Source: Methylobacterium sp. DB0501 (lineage in GTDB: Bacteria; Pseudomonadota; Alphaproteobacteria; Rhizobiales; Beijerinckiaceae). From it: 64,000 nt of DNA. Positions 10,160 through 18,682 of the stretch are shown here, piece after piece; the stretch's first letter is position 1; each line of letters opens with the position of its first letter. The translations under genes and the position numbers were made by a program. Below the pieces are notes generated by a model. It was not told where the DNA came from and ran no database searches. It worked only from the letters and a program-made list of their open reading frames with translations. The stretch lies in NCBI RefSeq assembly GCF_011043735.1, contig NZ_JAAKGV010000030.1, positions 1 to 64,000 of the forward strand, in the 5' to 3' direction.

Positions 10160-10223
10160 CGCGTTATCCCGACCCGATCCCATGACGGAAGCGTACTACC
10201 TTTTCAGCGGAAGACGACGGCGA

Positions 10224-10460
10224 TCAGCCGGCGTTCTTCTCGAGGAACTTGATCGCGTCGCCGACCGTCTGGATCGTCTCGGCGGCGTCGTCCGGGATCT
10301 CGACGTTGAACTCCTCCTCGAACGCCATCACCAGCTCGACGGTGTCGAGGCTGTCGGCGCCCAGATCGTCGATGAAGTTCGCGTTCGGGGTCACCTTCTC
10401 GGGCTCGACGCCCAGGTGATCGACGACGATCTTCTTCACCCGGTCCGCGATATCGCTCAT
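10224..10460 (-). CDS. acpP: Acyl carrier protein
   Basis: A 78-residue acidic carrier protein. The phosphopantetheine-bearing Ser37 is in the invariant motif GADSLDTVELVM. AAGGA precedes the ATG at 10460 by a normal distance, and family length (77-79) supports this start over an opening 46 codons upstream. It carries growing acyl chains for the surrounding Fab enzymes. The 293-bp gap to fabG and a TTGACG near 10590 on the minus strand suggest its own promoter, which is weakly supported because no good -10 box is seen. Confidence 0.97.
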   Translation of the reverse strand: MSDIADRVKKIVVDHLGVEPEKVTPNANFIDDLGADSLDTVELVMAFEEEFNVEIPDDAAETIQTVGDAIKFLEKNAG

Positions 10461-10753
10461 CGTGTAGGTCCTTAAGTTACTGCTCGTGGAACTGTTCGGA
10501 GCCGCCGCGTGCGGGCGGAGCCCCGGGGAAGGTCGTGATGCGGCCGGGAGCACCGGTCGCGCATGTCGTGGAAAAGCCGCGGACGGCCGGTCCGTCAATC
10601 CCCTTGCACGGCCGGCGGGTGCTTAACACAGGGATTTAGCCCTGGCGAGGGCCGCTTCACCTCCGGTTAAGAAACCGTGCCACCCGCCTGGGGAATGTGT
10701 CCGGCAATCCCCAGAGACGGCCCAGAACATCGCCGCGGCCGCCATTGGGCGGC

Positions 10754-11491
10754 CTAGAACATCGCCATCCCGCCGTTGACGTGCAGGGTGTGCCCGGTGA
10801 CGTAGGCCGCCTCGTCGGAGGCCAGGTACACCGCGGCGGCGGCGATCTCGGCGCCCTCGCCGAGGCGCCCCATCGGCACGGTCGCCAGGATGCCCTCGCG
10901 CTGCTTGTCGTTCAGCGCGTCGGTCATCGGCGAGGTGATGAAGCCCGGCGCGATGCAGTTCACGGTGATCTTGCGGCTCGCCACCTCGGCGGCGAGCGCC
11001 TTGGTGAGGCCGACGAGGCCGGCCTTGGCGGCGGCGTAGTTGCCCTGCCCGGCATTGCCGGTCGAGCCCACCACGGAGCCGACATTGACGATGCGGCCGT
11101 AGCGGCGCTTCATCATGCCCTTCACCGCCGCCCGCGACAGCCGGAACGCCGCCGTCAGGTTCACGGCGATCACGCTGTCCCACTCCTCGTCCTTCATGCG
11201 CAGGAAGAGGTTGTCGCGGGTGATGCCGGCATTGTTGACCAGCACGTCGAGCCCGCCGAGCGCCGCTTCCGCGGCCGGCACCAGGGCCTCGACCGCCGCG
11301 GTGTCGGACAGGTTGGCCTCGAGGATGTGGACCCGCTCGCCGAGCTCGGCGGCAAGCGCCTCCAGGGCCTCGCGCCGCGTCCCGGAGACCGCCACGTGGG
11401 CGCCCTGGCCGTGCAGGGCCCGGGCGATGGCGCCGCCGAGGCCGCCTGTGGCGCCGGTGACGAGGGCCTTGCGGCCGCTGAGGTCGAACAT
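10754..11491 (-). CDS. fabG: 3-oxoacyl-[acyl-carrier-protein] reductase
   Basis: A 245-residue short-chain dehydrogenase that reduces 3-oxoacyl-ACP with NADPH. The cofactor motif TGATGGLG is at 12-19, NNAG at 86-89, and the catalytic Ser139, Tyr152 and Lys156 are present (YAAAK). The start at 11491 sits 13 bp after the fabD stop. Ends in a typical HVNGGMAMF C-terminus of true FabG enzymes, and the neighbours fabD and acpP confirm the role. Confidence 0.96.
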   Translation of the reverse strand: MFDLSGRKALVTGATGGLGGAIARALHGQGAHVAVSGTRREALEALAAELGERVHILEANLSDTAAVEALVPAAEAALGGLDVLVNNAGITRDNLFLRMKDEEWDSVIAVNLTAAFRLSRAAVKGMMKRRYGRIVNVGSVVGSTGNAGQGNYAAAKAGLVGLTKALAAEVASRKITVNCIAPGFITSPMTDALNDKQREGILATVPMGRLGEGAEIAAAAVYLASDEAAYVTGHTLHVNGGMAMF

Positions 11492-11504
11492 GCTGGGGTC
11501 TTTC

Positions 11505-12440
11505 TCAGAGCGTGAGGGCCGCGATGTCGGCCGAGGTGCCGACCGGCGTGGCGGAGGTTCCCGCCGCGATGCGCTTGACGAGGCCCGACAGCACCTTGCC
11601 GGTGCCGATCTCGTAGAAGGCGTCGACGCCGGACGCCGCCATGGCGGCCACGCATTCGCGCCAGCGCACGGTGCCGGTGACCTGCTCGACGAGCGCGGCA
11701 CGGATCGCCGCCGGGTCGCTGATCGGGGCGGCGAGCACGTTCGCCATCACCGGGACGGCGGCGGGGCGAAGATCGACGGCCGCCAGCGCCGCGCGCATCG
11801 CCTCGGCGGCGGGCGCCATCAGGCCACAATGGAAGGGAGCGGAGACGTTGAGCATCACCGCGCGCTTGGCGCCGCGGCCCTGCGCCAGGGCGACCGCCCG
11901 CTCCACCGCCGCCCGGTGGCCCGAGACCACGACCTGGCCGGCACCGTTGTCGTTGGCGACATCGCAGACATCGCCCTGCCGGGCCTCCGCCGCCACCTCG
12001 GCCGCCGCCTCGACGTCGAGGCCGAGAAGCGCCGCCATGGCGCCCGAGCCCACCGGCACCGCCTTCTGCATCGCCTCTCCGCGCAGGCGCAGCAGGCGCG
12101 CCGCATCCGCGAGCGACAGGCTGCCGGCGGCGGCGAGCGCGCTGTACTCGCCGAGCGAGTGGCCGGCGACGAACGCGACGTCGCGGGCGAGGTCGAGGCC
12201 GTTTTCGGCCTCCAGTACCCGCAGCACGGCGAGGCTCGACGCCATCAGGGCCGGCTGGGCGTTGGTGGTGAGGGTCAGCTCCTCGGCCGGACCCTCGAAC
12301 ATCAGGTGCGAGAGGTTCTGGCCCAGCGCCTCGTCGACCTCGGCGAAGACCGCGCGGGCGGCGGTGTGGTCCTGGGCAAGGGCGGAGCCCATGCCGACGG
12401 CCTGGCTGCCCTGGCCCGGAAAGATGAAGGCGCGCGACAC
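11505..12440 (-). CDS. fabD: Malonyl-CoA:ACP transacylase
   Basis: A 311-residue FabD. It starts with the family N-terminus FIFPGQGSQAVGMG and carries the nucleophile Ser95 in GHSLGEY, with the histidine in NVSAPFHCGLM. A GTG start at 12440 is chosen because the conserved fold begins at once and AGGA lies upstream; longer in-frame openings have no similarity to the family. It is the first gene of the fab cluster; the 550-bp region upstream, which carries a MITE-like element, should hold the promoter. Confidence 0.94.
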   Translation of the reverse strand: MSRAFIFPGQGSQAVGMGSALAQDHTAARAVFAEVDEALGQNLSHLMFEGPAEELTLTTNAQPALMASSLAVLRVLEAENGLDLARDVAFVAGHSLGEYSALAAAGSLSLADAARLLRLRGEAMQKAVPVGSGAMAALLGLDVEAAAEVAAEARQGDVCDVANDNGAGQVVVSGHRAAVERAVALAQGRGAKRAVMLNVSAPFHCGLMAPAAEAMRAALAAVDLRPAAVPVMANVLAAPISDPAAIRAALVEQVTGTVRWRECVAAMAASGVDAFYEIGTGKVLSGLVKRIAAGTSATPVGTSADIAALTL

Positions 12441-12655
12441 GTGCGGGGTGCTTCCTGCCCTGGGTTGAGTCGATGCGGCTGCGGGACGCAGTGATTGGGC
12501 GGCGCCAGTCGCAGAGCGGCCGGCGCTAGTCAAGCGTGGCTGGACCGTAAAAATGCATCGCCTCGCTCGGGGGAATCCTGCCGGCCGGACAGGATCGCTC
12601 GTGTGGTTCTCTGCGGAGGCCGGGTCGTTCGGCAAGAAGACTTCGGCAAGAAGGC

Positions 12656-12862
12656 ATGGCGCGGGTTTCTCCCTCCCCCCTCTGCGGGGGAAGGTGGCGA
12701 GCGCAGCGGGACGAAGTCCCGCCGGGAGGGGCGGCGCGACGCTTCAAGGCTTGGCGCCCTCCAAAACGGTTCAGTCATTTTCGGAAGCGCGGTTCCCCTC
12801 GCCCGCCCGGCTCGGCCGGGCACCCTCCCTCCGCAGAGGGGGGAGGGCGAAACCCGCGCCAT
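12656..12862. repeat. MITE-like element with 34-bp terminal inverted repeats
   Basis: Within the 550-bp gene-free stretch between fabD and rpoZ, positions 12656-12689 and 12829-12862 are near-perfect inverted repeats (about 32 of 34 bases). They start ATGGCGCGGGTTTC and contain CCCTCCCCCCTCTGCGG. The 207-bp unit has no convincing gene. It looks like a non-autonomous mobile element or a large REP-type palindrome. No clear target-site duplication is seen. A related partial copy lies at about 54920-54975. Short direct repeats (GGCAAGAAG, around 12632-12653) flank its left side. Confidence 0.7.
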
Positions 12863-12990
12863 TCATTGAACCGACTGCCCGGCGACGCTTCGCACTACCC
12901 CATCCGCCACCGACGCTTGTTGCAAAACGGCATCTCGTGTAGGGAGGCCGGTACTCCGAGATTTTCGTATGACCAAGGAAGGGGTCGCGC

Positions 12991-13401
12991 ATGGCTCGCG
13001 TCACCGTTGAAGACTGCATCGACAAGGTCGAGAACCGCTTCGAGCTGGTGCTGCTCGCCGGCCATCGGGCCCGCCTGCTCTCCTCCGGCGCCCCGCTCAC
13101 CATCGACCGCGACCGCGACAAGAACCCGGTCGTGGCCCTGCGCGAGATCGCCGACGAGACCATCACGCCGGACGACCTGAAGGAGCAGCTGATCCACTCG
13201 CTGCAGAAATACGTCGAGGTCGACGAGCCGGAGGCCGAGACGGTCCCGCTGCTCTCCAGCTCGCCCGCCGCCGCCGCGGTGGCGCCGCAGGGTTCGGGCG
13301 ACGGCGACGACATCCAGTTCGACCGGATGAGCGAGGAGGACCTGCTGCGCGGCCTCGAGAACCTCGCGCCCCCGACCGAGACCGAGGAAGAGGGCGACTG
13401 A
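12991..13401 (+). CDS. rpoZ: DNA-directed RNA polymerase omega subunit
   Basis: A 136-residue omega subunit. The N-terminal 60 residues carry the family pattern (MARVTVEDCIDKV, NRFELVLLAGHRAR, DKNPVVALREIADE). The C-terminal half is an acidic, alanine-rich extension typical of alphaproteobacteria. AAGGAAGGGG precedes the ATG. It is followed by a strong rho-independent terminator and then by the rsh gene, a widely conserved pairing that fits the role of omega in the ppGpp response of RNA polymerase. Confidence 0.96.
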   Translation: MARVTVEDCIDKVENRFELVLLAGHRARLLSSGAPLTIDRDRDKNPVVALREIADETITPDDLKEQLIHSLQKYVEVDEPEAETVPLLSSSPAAAAVAPQGSGDGDDIQFDRMSEEDLLRGLENLAPPTETEEEGD

Positions 13402-13431
13402 GTCGTCCCCGAGAGCCAGACGCGCATCGAA

Positions 13432-13455
13432 CCCGGCCGAGAGGCCGGGTTTTTT
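13432..13455 (+). terminator. Rho-independent terminator of rpoZ
   Basis: CCCGGCC-GAGA-GGCCGGG forms a 7-bp GC stem with a 4-nt loop, followed directly by six T residues. It begins 31 bp after the rpoZ stop codon, so rpoZ and the next gene are probably separate transcription units. Confidence 0.9.
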
Positions 13456-13661
13456 CGTGACCTTTTCGACCGATCCCGCGCGGAAGCGGGGCTTCCGCGA
13501 CGTTTAGGGGCTGGCGCGGCCGCCCGTTCGGCTCGATATTTAAGCCCGGACCTCCACCAGCGTCGTCGGCGTTCAGCGCAACCGGCCCGTTCCGGCACGC
13601 CGCGACGCCTCCGCCGGCCGCGTGCCGGCGGGTCTTACGCGCCTAAGGAGACCAACGGCGG

Positions 13662-15908
13662 ATGATGCGCCAGTACGAGCTCGTCGAGCGGGTCAAGGCC
13701 TACAATCCCGGCGCCGACGAGGGGCTGCTGAACCGGGCCTACGTCTACGCGATGCGGGCGCACGGCACGCAGAAGCGCGCCTCGGGGGATCCCTTCTTCG
13801 CCCACCCGCTCGAGGTGGCGGCCATCCTCACCGACCTGCGGCTCGACGACGCCACCATCGTGGCGGCGGTGCTGCACGACACCGTCGAGGATACCGCCGC
13901 CACCCTCGACGAGATCAACCGGGTCTTCACGCCGGAGATCGGCAAGCTCGTCGACGGGCTGACCAAGATCAAGCGCCTGGATCTCGTCTCGAAGCGCGCC
14001 GCCCAGGGCGAGAACTTCCGCAAGCTCCTGCTCGCCATCGCGGCGGACGTACGGGTGCTGCTGGTCAAGCTCGCCGACCGGCTGCACAACATGCGCACCC
14101 TGCAGCACATGCCGGCGGAGAAGCGCGCCCGCATCGCGCAGGAGACCCTCGACATCTACGCGCCGCTGGCGAGCCGCATGGGCATGCAGGAGCTGCGCGA
14201 GGAGCTGGAGGACCTGTCCTTCGTCAATCTGAAGCCGGACGTCTACGCGACGATCGCCAAGCGCCTCTCCGACCTCTCGGCCAAGTCCGAGCGGCTGGTC
14301 GAGAGCATCGAGCGCGACCTTGCCGCCAAGCTGGCGAATGCCGGCATCGCCGCCACCGTCAAGGGACGGCAGAAGCGCCCCTACTCGATCTGGAGCAAGA
14401 TGGAGCGCAAGTCGGTCGCGTTCGAGCAGCTCTCCGACATCTTCGGCTTCCGGGTCATCGTCGACGAGGTCGATACCTGCTACCGGGCGCTGGGCGTCGT
14501 CCACACCACCTGGCCGATGGTGCCGGGGCGCTACAAGGACTACATCTCGACCCCGAAGCAGAACGATTACCGCTCGATCCACACCACGGTGATCGGGCCG
14601 AAGAGCCAGCGCGTCGAGCTGCAGATCCGCACCACCGAGATGGACGAGATCGGCGAGTACGGCATCGCCGCCCACGCGCTCTACAAGGACGGCGCCCCGC
14701 ACCTCGCCACCGAGAGCGGCGCCTACCAGTGGCTGCGCCGCACCATCGAGCTCCTGGCCGAGGGCGACAGCCCCGAGGAGTTCCTGGAGCACACCAAGCT
14801 CGAACTGTTCCAGGACCAGGTCTTCTGCTTCACCCCCAAGGGACGGCTGATCGCCCTGCCCCGGGGCGCGACGCCGATCGACTTCGCCTACGCGGTCCAT
14901 ACCGACGTCGGCAACACCGCCGTCGGCGCCAAGATCAACGGCCGCATCGCGCCGCTCCTCACCGAGTTGCAGAACGGCGACGAGGTCGAGATCGCCCGGG
15001 CCGACGGCCAGATCCCGCCGGCCGCCTGGGAATCCCTCGTCGTCACCGGCAAGGCGCGGGCCGCGATCCGGCGCGCCACCCGCTCGGCGGTGCGCCGGCA
15101 ATATGCGGGCCTGGGCCGCCAGATCCTGGATCGGGCCTTCGAGCGGGCGGGCAAGAACTTTTCCGACGAGAAGCTGCGCGGCGCCCTGCCGCGGCTCGCG
15201 CGCCAATCGACCGAGGACGTGTTCGCGGCGGTGGGCCGGGGCGAGATGTTCTCCGGCGACGTCGTGAAGGCGGTCTACCCGGACTACAAGGACGAGCGCC
15301 GTGCCGCGGCGAGCCAGCCGGCGCCGGGCCAGCCCCGGCCGCACGTCAACGGCGCCGGGCGCCTGTCCCTCGACAAGGACCAGACGGTGCGCCTGACCTG
15401 GCCGGGCAAGGCGGCGGCCAAGGACGGGGCCGCCAAGGATGGCGCGCCCGACGAGGGCGCGATCCCGATCCGCGGCCTCGACCGCGACCTCCTGGTGCGC
15501 TTCGCGCCCGATGGCGGCGCGGTCCCGGGCGACCGGATCGTCGGCATCCTCACCCCCGGCGAGGGCGTGACGATCTACCCGATCCAGTCGCCGGCGCTCG
15601 CCGCCTTCGACAACGAGCCCGACCGCTGGCTCGACGTGCGCTGGGACGTGGACGGCGCCTCCAACCAGCGCTTCCCGGCCCGGCTCGCCCTGCAATCGAT
15701 CAACGAGCCCGGCAGCTTCGCCCAGATCGCCCAGGTGATCGCCGACCACGACGGCAACATCGACAACATCTCGATGAAGCGCCGGACCCAGGACTTCACC
15801 GACGTGACGATCGACCTCGCGGTCTGGGACCTCAAGCACCTCAACGCCATCGTGTCGGAACTGCGGGCCAAGCGCGTGGTGAGCCGAGTGGATCGGGTGA
15901 ACGGCTGA
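13662..15908 (+). CDS. rsh: Bifunctional (p)ppGpp synthetase/hydrolase (RSH)
   Basis: A 748-residue RelA/SpoT homolog controlling the stringent response. The HD hydrolase domain (about 25-180) has the metal-binding His72-Asp73 in LHDTVED. The synthetase domain (about 235-350) contains SIWSKMERK and RYKDYISTPKQNDYRSIHT. A TGS domain (about 390-450, VFCFTPKGRLIALP) and a C-terminal ACT domain (about 670-745, SFAQIAQVIADHDGNID) follow. The HD motif is intact, so both activities are expected. AAGGAG lies upstream; two adjacent ATG codons (13662, 13665) could both start it. The single long RSH of alphaproteobacteria fits. Confidence 0.95.
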   Translation: MMRQYELVERVKAYNPGADEGLLNRAYVYAMRAHGTQKRASGDPFFAHPLEVAAILTDLRLDDATIVAAVLHDTVEDTAATLDEINRVFTPEIGKLVDGLTKIKRLDLVSKRAAQGENFRKLLLAIAADVRVLLVKLADRLHNMRTLQHMPAEKRARIAQETLDIYAPLASRMGMQELREELEDLSFVNLKPDVYATIAKRLSDLSAKSERLVESIERDLAAKLANAGIAATVKGRQKRPYSIWSKMERKSVAFEQLSDIFGFRVIVDEVDTCYRALGVVHTTWPMVPGRYKDYISTPKQNDYRSIHTTVIGPKSQRVELQIRTTEMDEIGEYGIAAHALYKDGAPHLATESGAYQWLRRTIELLAEGDSPEEFLEHTKLELFQDQVFCFTPKGRLIALPRGATPIDFAYAVHTDVGNTAVGAKINGRIAPLLTELQNGDEVEIARADGQIPPAAWESLVVTGKARAAIRRATRSAVRRQYAGLGRQILDRAFERAGKNFSDEKLRGALPRLARQSTEDVFAAVGRGEMFSGDVVKAVYPDYKDERRAAASQPAPGQPRPHVNGAGRLSLDKDQTVRLTWPGKAAAKDGAAKDGAPDEGAIPIRGLDRDLLVRFAPDGGAVPGDRIVGILTPGEGVTIYPIQSPALAAFDNEPDRWLDVRWDVDGASNQRFPARLALQSINEPGSFAQIAQVIADHDGNIDNISMKRRTQDFTDVTIDLAVWDLKHLNAIVSELRAKRVVSRVDRVNG

Positions 15909-15962
15909 GGCGGGATTGCACGATGGCCGGGGCGCTGCCACAAGCCCCGGCTCAGTGCCGCC

Positions 15963-16007
15963 CCTGGAGCGGCGTTCGATCGCCCTGCCATCGGACGCCG
16001 CTCCAGG
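15963..16007 (+). terminator. Hairpin downstream of rsh
   Basis: CCTGGAGCGGCGT and ACGCCGCTCCAGG are perfect 13-bp complements with a 19-nt loop that can pair further (CGAT/ATCG). It lies 55 bp after the rsh stop codon and 82 bp before pyrE. The T-run is short (TCTTT), so it may be a terminator or a processing/stability element. Confidence 0.5.
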
Positions 16008-16088
16008 TCTTTGATCTCGCCGCATTTTCTGCGACGAAGCGGCATCCATTTCGTCGAAAAATGCTCTCGAACGACCACTGAAGGTGCC

Positions 16089-16679
16089 ATGACCTCCGAC
16101 GACGTCCTCGCCGAATTCCGCTCCGCCGGCGCCCTGCTGGAAGGCCATTTCGTGCTCTCCTCCGGGCTGCACAGCGCGGTCTTCCTGCAGAAGATGGCGA
16201 TCTTCACCGATCCGGTGCGCACCGCCCGGGTCTGCGGGGCGCTGGCCGAGCGGATCAAGGATCGGTACGGCCGGGTCGATTACGTGGTCTCGCCGGCCAT
16301 CGGCGGCATCGTGCCGGGCTACGAGACTGCCCGGGCTCTCGGCGCCAAGGCGATCTTCGTCGAGCGCGATCCGGGCAAGCCCTTCGCCCTGCGTCGCGGC
16401 TTCCAGATCCCGAAGGGCGCCCGCGCGGTCATGGTCGAGGACATCGTCACCACCGGCCTGTCCTCGCGCGAGTGCCTGGCTGCCCTGACCGCCGAGCCCG
16501 GCGAGGTGGTGGGCGCGGCCTGCCTGATCGACCGCTCCGGCGGCAAGGCCGATCTCGGGATGCCGCTCGTCGCCCTCGTCACCCTCGACATCCCGAACTA
16601 CCCGGCCGACCAGCTGCCGCCGGAACTTGCCGCGATTCCCGCCGTGAAGCCCGGCAGCCGCGCCCTCCCGGGCGCCTGA
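16089..16679 (+). CDS. pyrE: Orotate phosphoribosyltransferase
   Basis: A 196-residue enzyme of pyrimidine synthesis that joins orotate to PRPP to give OMP. The PRPP-binding signature VMVEDIVTTG is at about 114-123, and the N-terminal GHFVLSSGLHS substrate loop is typical of the alphaproteobacterial/thermophilic type. The start at 16089 has GAAGG close upstream and fits family length; the opening at 16011 adds 26 unconserved residues. Confidence 0.95.
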   Translation: MTSDDVLAEFRSAGALLEGHFVLSSGLHSAVFLQKMAIFTDPVRTARVCGALAERIKDRYGRVDYVVSPAIGGIVPGYETARALGAKAIFVERDPGKPFALRRGFQIPKGARAVMVEDIVTTGLSSRECLAALTAEPGEVVGAACLIDRSGGKADLGMPLVALVTLDIPNYPADQLPPELAAIPAVKPGSRALPGA

Positions 16680-17050
16680 GACGTTTTCCGGAAAGATTTC
16701 CTTCCGAAAACGCATTGCAAGCCCGCGACGGCGGAACTTCGACCTGCACGCTCGAGCGAAGCCGATTTTTCGTTTCGGGCATGGGATCCGATCGGATTGC
16801 TGGAAGCAATCGGTCGGACATCGCATGACATCCTGACGGAATCGCGCTTATCCCCGCTCGGCCGCCGCACCGTCGCTTGACAGGTGCGTCGGCGCGTCCT
16901 TAGCTGATCCTATTGCGGCCGCTGTCCGGTGTGCGGCACCCGCTCTGATTGCCCCCGCCTGATTTCCCAGGGGGCAGTGCTTTGCTCGTCGCGGCTTTTC
17001 TCGCAAGTCATTCTTTCCGTGCGGCCGTACCGCACCTTTAAGGATCAATA
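16680..17050 (+). other. 371-bp intergenic region with hairpins and a shared composite element
   Basis: No gene is seen. A hairpin follows pyrE directly (16682-16712, CGTTTTCCGGAA against TTCCGAAAACG). A second perfect stem is at 16795-16811 (GATTGCT/AGCAATC). The run from about 16682 to 16828 resembles the gap after pyruvate kinase at about 51457-51567: both have a CCGGAA/TTCCG hairpin, then an ATTTTTCG block, then an ATCGG-TCGGAC-TCG-GAC block, in the same order and orientation. A promoter candidate is listed separately. Confidence 0.5.
16877..16905 (+). promoter_or_regulatory. Possible promoter of the NYN-domain gene
   Basis: A perfect -35 box TTGACA (16877-16882) is followed after 17 bp by TTAGCT (16900-16905), a weak -10. 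It is about 145 bp upstream of the gene start at 17051. Support comes only from the -35 match and spacing. Confidence 0.35.
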
Positions 17051-17728
17051 ATGCCCAATCCCCCCCGTAGCGCTTTATTCATTGACGGCGCCAATATCTA
17101 CGCCACCACCAAGGCTCTCGGCTTCGACATCGATTACCGCAAGCTCCTGGCCGATTTCAAGGCACGCGAGAATCTGGTCCGCGCTTTCTACTACACCGCC
17201 CTGGTCGAGGACCAGGAATATTCCTCGATCCGGCCGCTGATCGACTGGCTCGACTACAACGGCTATCGCGTGGTCACCAAGCCGGTCAAGGAATTCACCG
17301 ATTCGACCGGACGGCGCAAGATCAAGGGCAACATGGACATCGAGCTGACGATCGATGCCATGGAGCTCAGCCCCTATATCGACCACATGGTGCTGTTCTC
17401 CGGCGACGGCGATTTCCGGCCGCTGGTGGCGGCGATGCAGCGCCGCGGCGTGCGGGTGACCGTGGTCTCCACCGTGCAGACCCAGCCGCCGATGGTCGCC
17501 GACGAGCTGCGCCGCCAGGCCGACGACTTCGTCGACATCGTGCAGCTCATCCCCCGCATCGGCCGTGACCAGGGCGACCGCCCGGTGCGCCAGCCCCGCG
17601 CCCTCGGCCCCGACGGGCCGCGCGATCCTGGCCCGCGCGACTTCGGCGAAAGGGCGCCCCGGACCACCGTGAACCTCGAGAATCGCTACGGCATCCGCCA
17701 GAACGAGGAGGACGACGCGGAGGATTGA
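17051..17728 (+). CDS. NYN domain (LabA/DUF88-type) putative RNase
   Basis: A 225-residue protein whose first 165 residues form a NYN/PIN-like domain: FIDGANIYA near residue 10, GNMDIELTIDAM around 95-105, and FSGDGDFRPLV around 115-125, supplying the acidic residues that bind Mg2+ in this nuclease fold. The last 60 residues are charged and proline/arginine-rich with no fold. AAGGA precedes the ATG. Family members (LabA in cyanobacteria, many proteobacterial DUF88 proteins) are tied to RNA processing; the target here is unknown. Confidence 0.88.
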   Translation: MPNPPRSALFIDGANIYATTKALGFDIDYRKLLADFKARENLVRAFYYTALVEDQEYSSIRPLIDWLDYNGYRVVTKPVKEFTDSTGRRKIKGNMDIELTIDAMELSPYIDHMVLFSGDGDFRPLVAAMQRRGVRVTVVSTVQTQPPMVADELRRQADDFVDIVQLIPRIGRDQGDRPVRQPRALGPDGPRDPGPRDFGERAPRTTVNLENRYGIRQNEEDDAED

Positions 17729-17758
17729 TCCTCCGGGCCGACGGCTCCGGGCCTGCGC

Positions 17759-18682
17759 TCAGCCGCCGGCCCGCGCCAGGGCCGCGAGGCCGCTGCGCGT
17801 CTCGACCGGCGCGGTCCAGCCCAGCGCCTCCAGCCCCGCCGCCCGCGCGACCAGGGAGCCGGCGAGGCGCTCGCGCAGCTCGCCCCGTCCGGTGAGGCTC
17901 AAGACCGCGTCGAGGACGAACTCGGGCACCGGCAGCAAGCCGGGCCGGCGGCCGAGGCCGGCGCGCAGGGCGGCGATCATCTCGGGCACGCTCACCGGCT
18001 CGGCCTCGCTGACGATCAGCGGGCGGCGCATCGCTCCGGGGGCCCGCAGCACCGCATGGACCGCATCGCTCAGAGATTCGACCGAGACCAGGGAGCGCTG
18101 CCCGGCGAGCCCCCCGAGGGGGAGCGGGTACGGCGCCCGCGCGAGCCGCATCAGCGCCGCCATGTTGCCCTTCTGGCCCGGCCCGTAGACCAGCACCGGC
18201 CGCAATGCGGCGTAGTCGATGTCGATGCCGGCCAGCGCCTCCTCGGCGGCGAGCTTCGAGCGGCCGTAGGCATCCGTGGGAGCCGGGGCGTCGGCCTCGG
18301 TGAGCGGGCCGGCGGCGGAGGGACCGACTTGAGCCCGGATCGAGGACAGGAACACGAAGCGGCGCACTCGGGCGCGGGCCGCCGCCTGGGCGAGGCCGCG
18401 CGTCGCCTCGGTGTTGAAGCTCCGGTAATCGTCCTCGGGCGCCCCCGACATGGCGTGGGCGAGCCCGGCCGAATGCACTACCGCGTCGGCGCCGGACAGG
18501 GCGGCCGCCATGTTCTGCGGCCGGGCGAGATCGCCGACCACCGCGCCGCTGATGCCCGGCGGCAGCTCCACCGGCCGGCGCAGCAGCACCCGCACCCGGT
18601 AGCCCCGGGCGCTCAAGGCGGCCAGCAGGTGGCGGCCGATGAAGCCGGTCGAGCCGGTGAGGGCGACGAGGGGAGCGGTCAT
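17759..18682 (-). CDS. NAD-dependent epimerase/dehydratase (sugar nucleotide)
   Basis: A 307-residue extended short-chain dehydrogenase. The NAD motif GSTGFIG is at residues 9-15, SSIRA marks the active-site Ser/Thr position, and YGRSK supplies the Tyr-Lys pair. The start at 18682 overlaps the upstream glycosyltransferase stop in an ATGA, showing tight coupling. Pairs of this type with a WecA-like transferase make and load sugars for O-antigen or capsule, for example a UDP-GlcNAc 4-epimerase or 4-reductase. The exact sugar cannot be told. Confidence 0.88.
   Translation of the reverse strand: MTAPLVALTGSTGFIGRHLLAALSARGYRVRVLLRRPVELPPGISGAVVGDLARPQNMAAALSGADAVVHSAGLAHAMSGAPEDDYRSFNTEATRGLAQAAARARVRRFVFLSSIRAQVGPSAAGPLTEADAPAPTDAYGRSKLAAEEALAGIDIDYAALRPVLVYGPGQKGNMAALMRLARAPYPLPLGGLAGQRSLVSVESLSDAVHAVLRAPGAMRRPLIVSEAEPVSVPEMIAALRAGLGRRPGLLPVPEFVLDAVLSLTGRGELRERLAGSLVARAAGLEALGWTAPVETRSGLAALARAGG

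Noticed and set aside
12530..12942. Several short open frames inside the MITE-like region
   Set aside because: They are formed by the inverted repeat itself (recurring LPPQRGEG-like peptides in several frames) and have no ribosome sites.
13635..16826. Open frame of more than 1000 codons on the minus strand opposite rsh and pyrE
   Set aside because: The plus-strand genes carry clear domains; the antisense frame is open only because of high GC codon bias and has no recognisable protein features.
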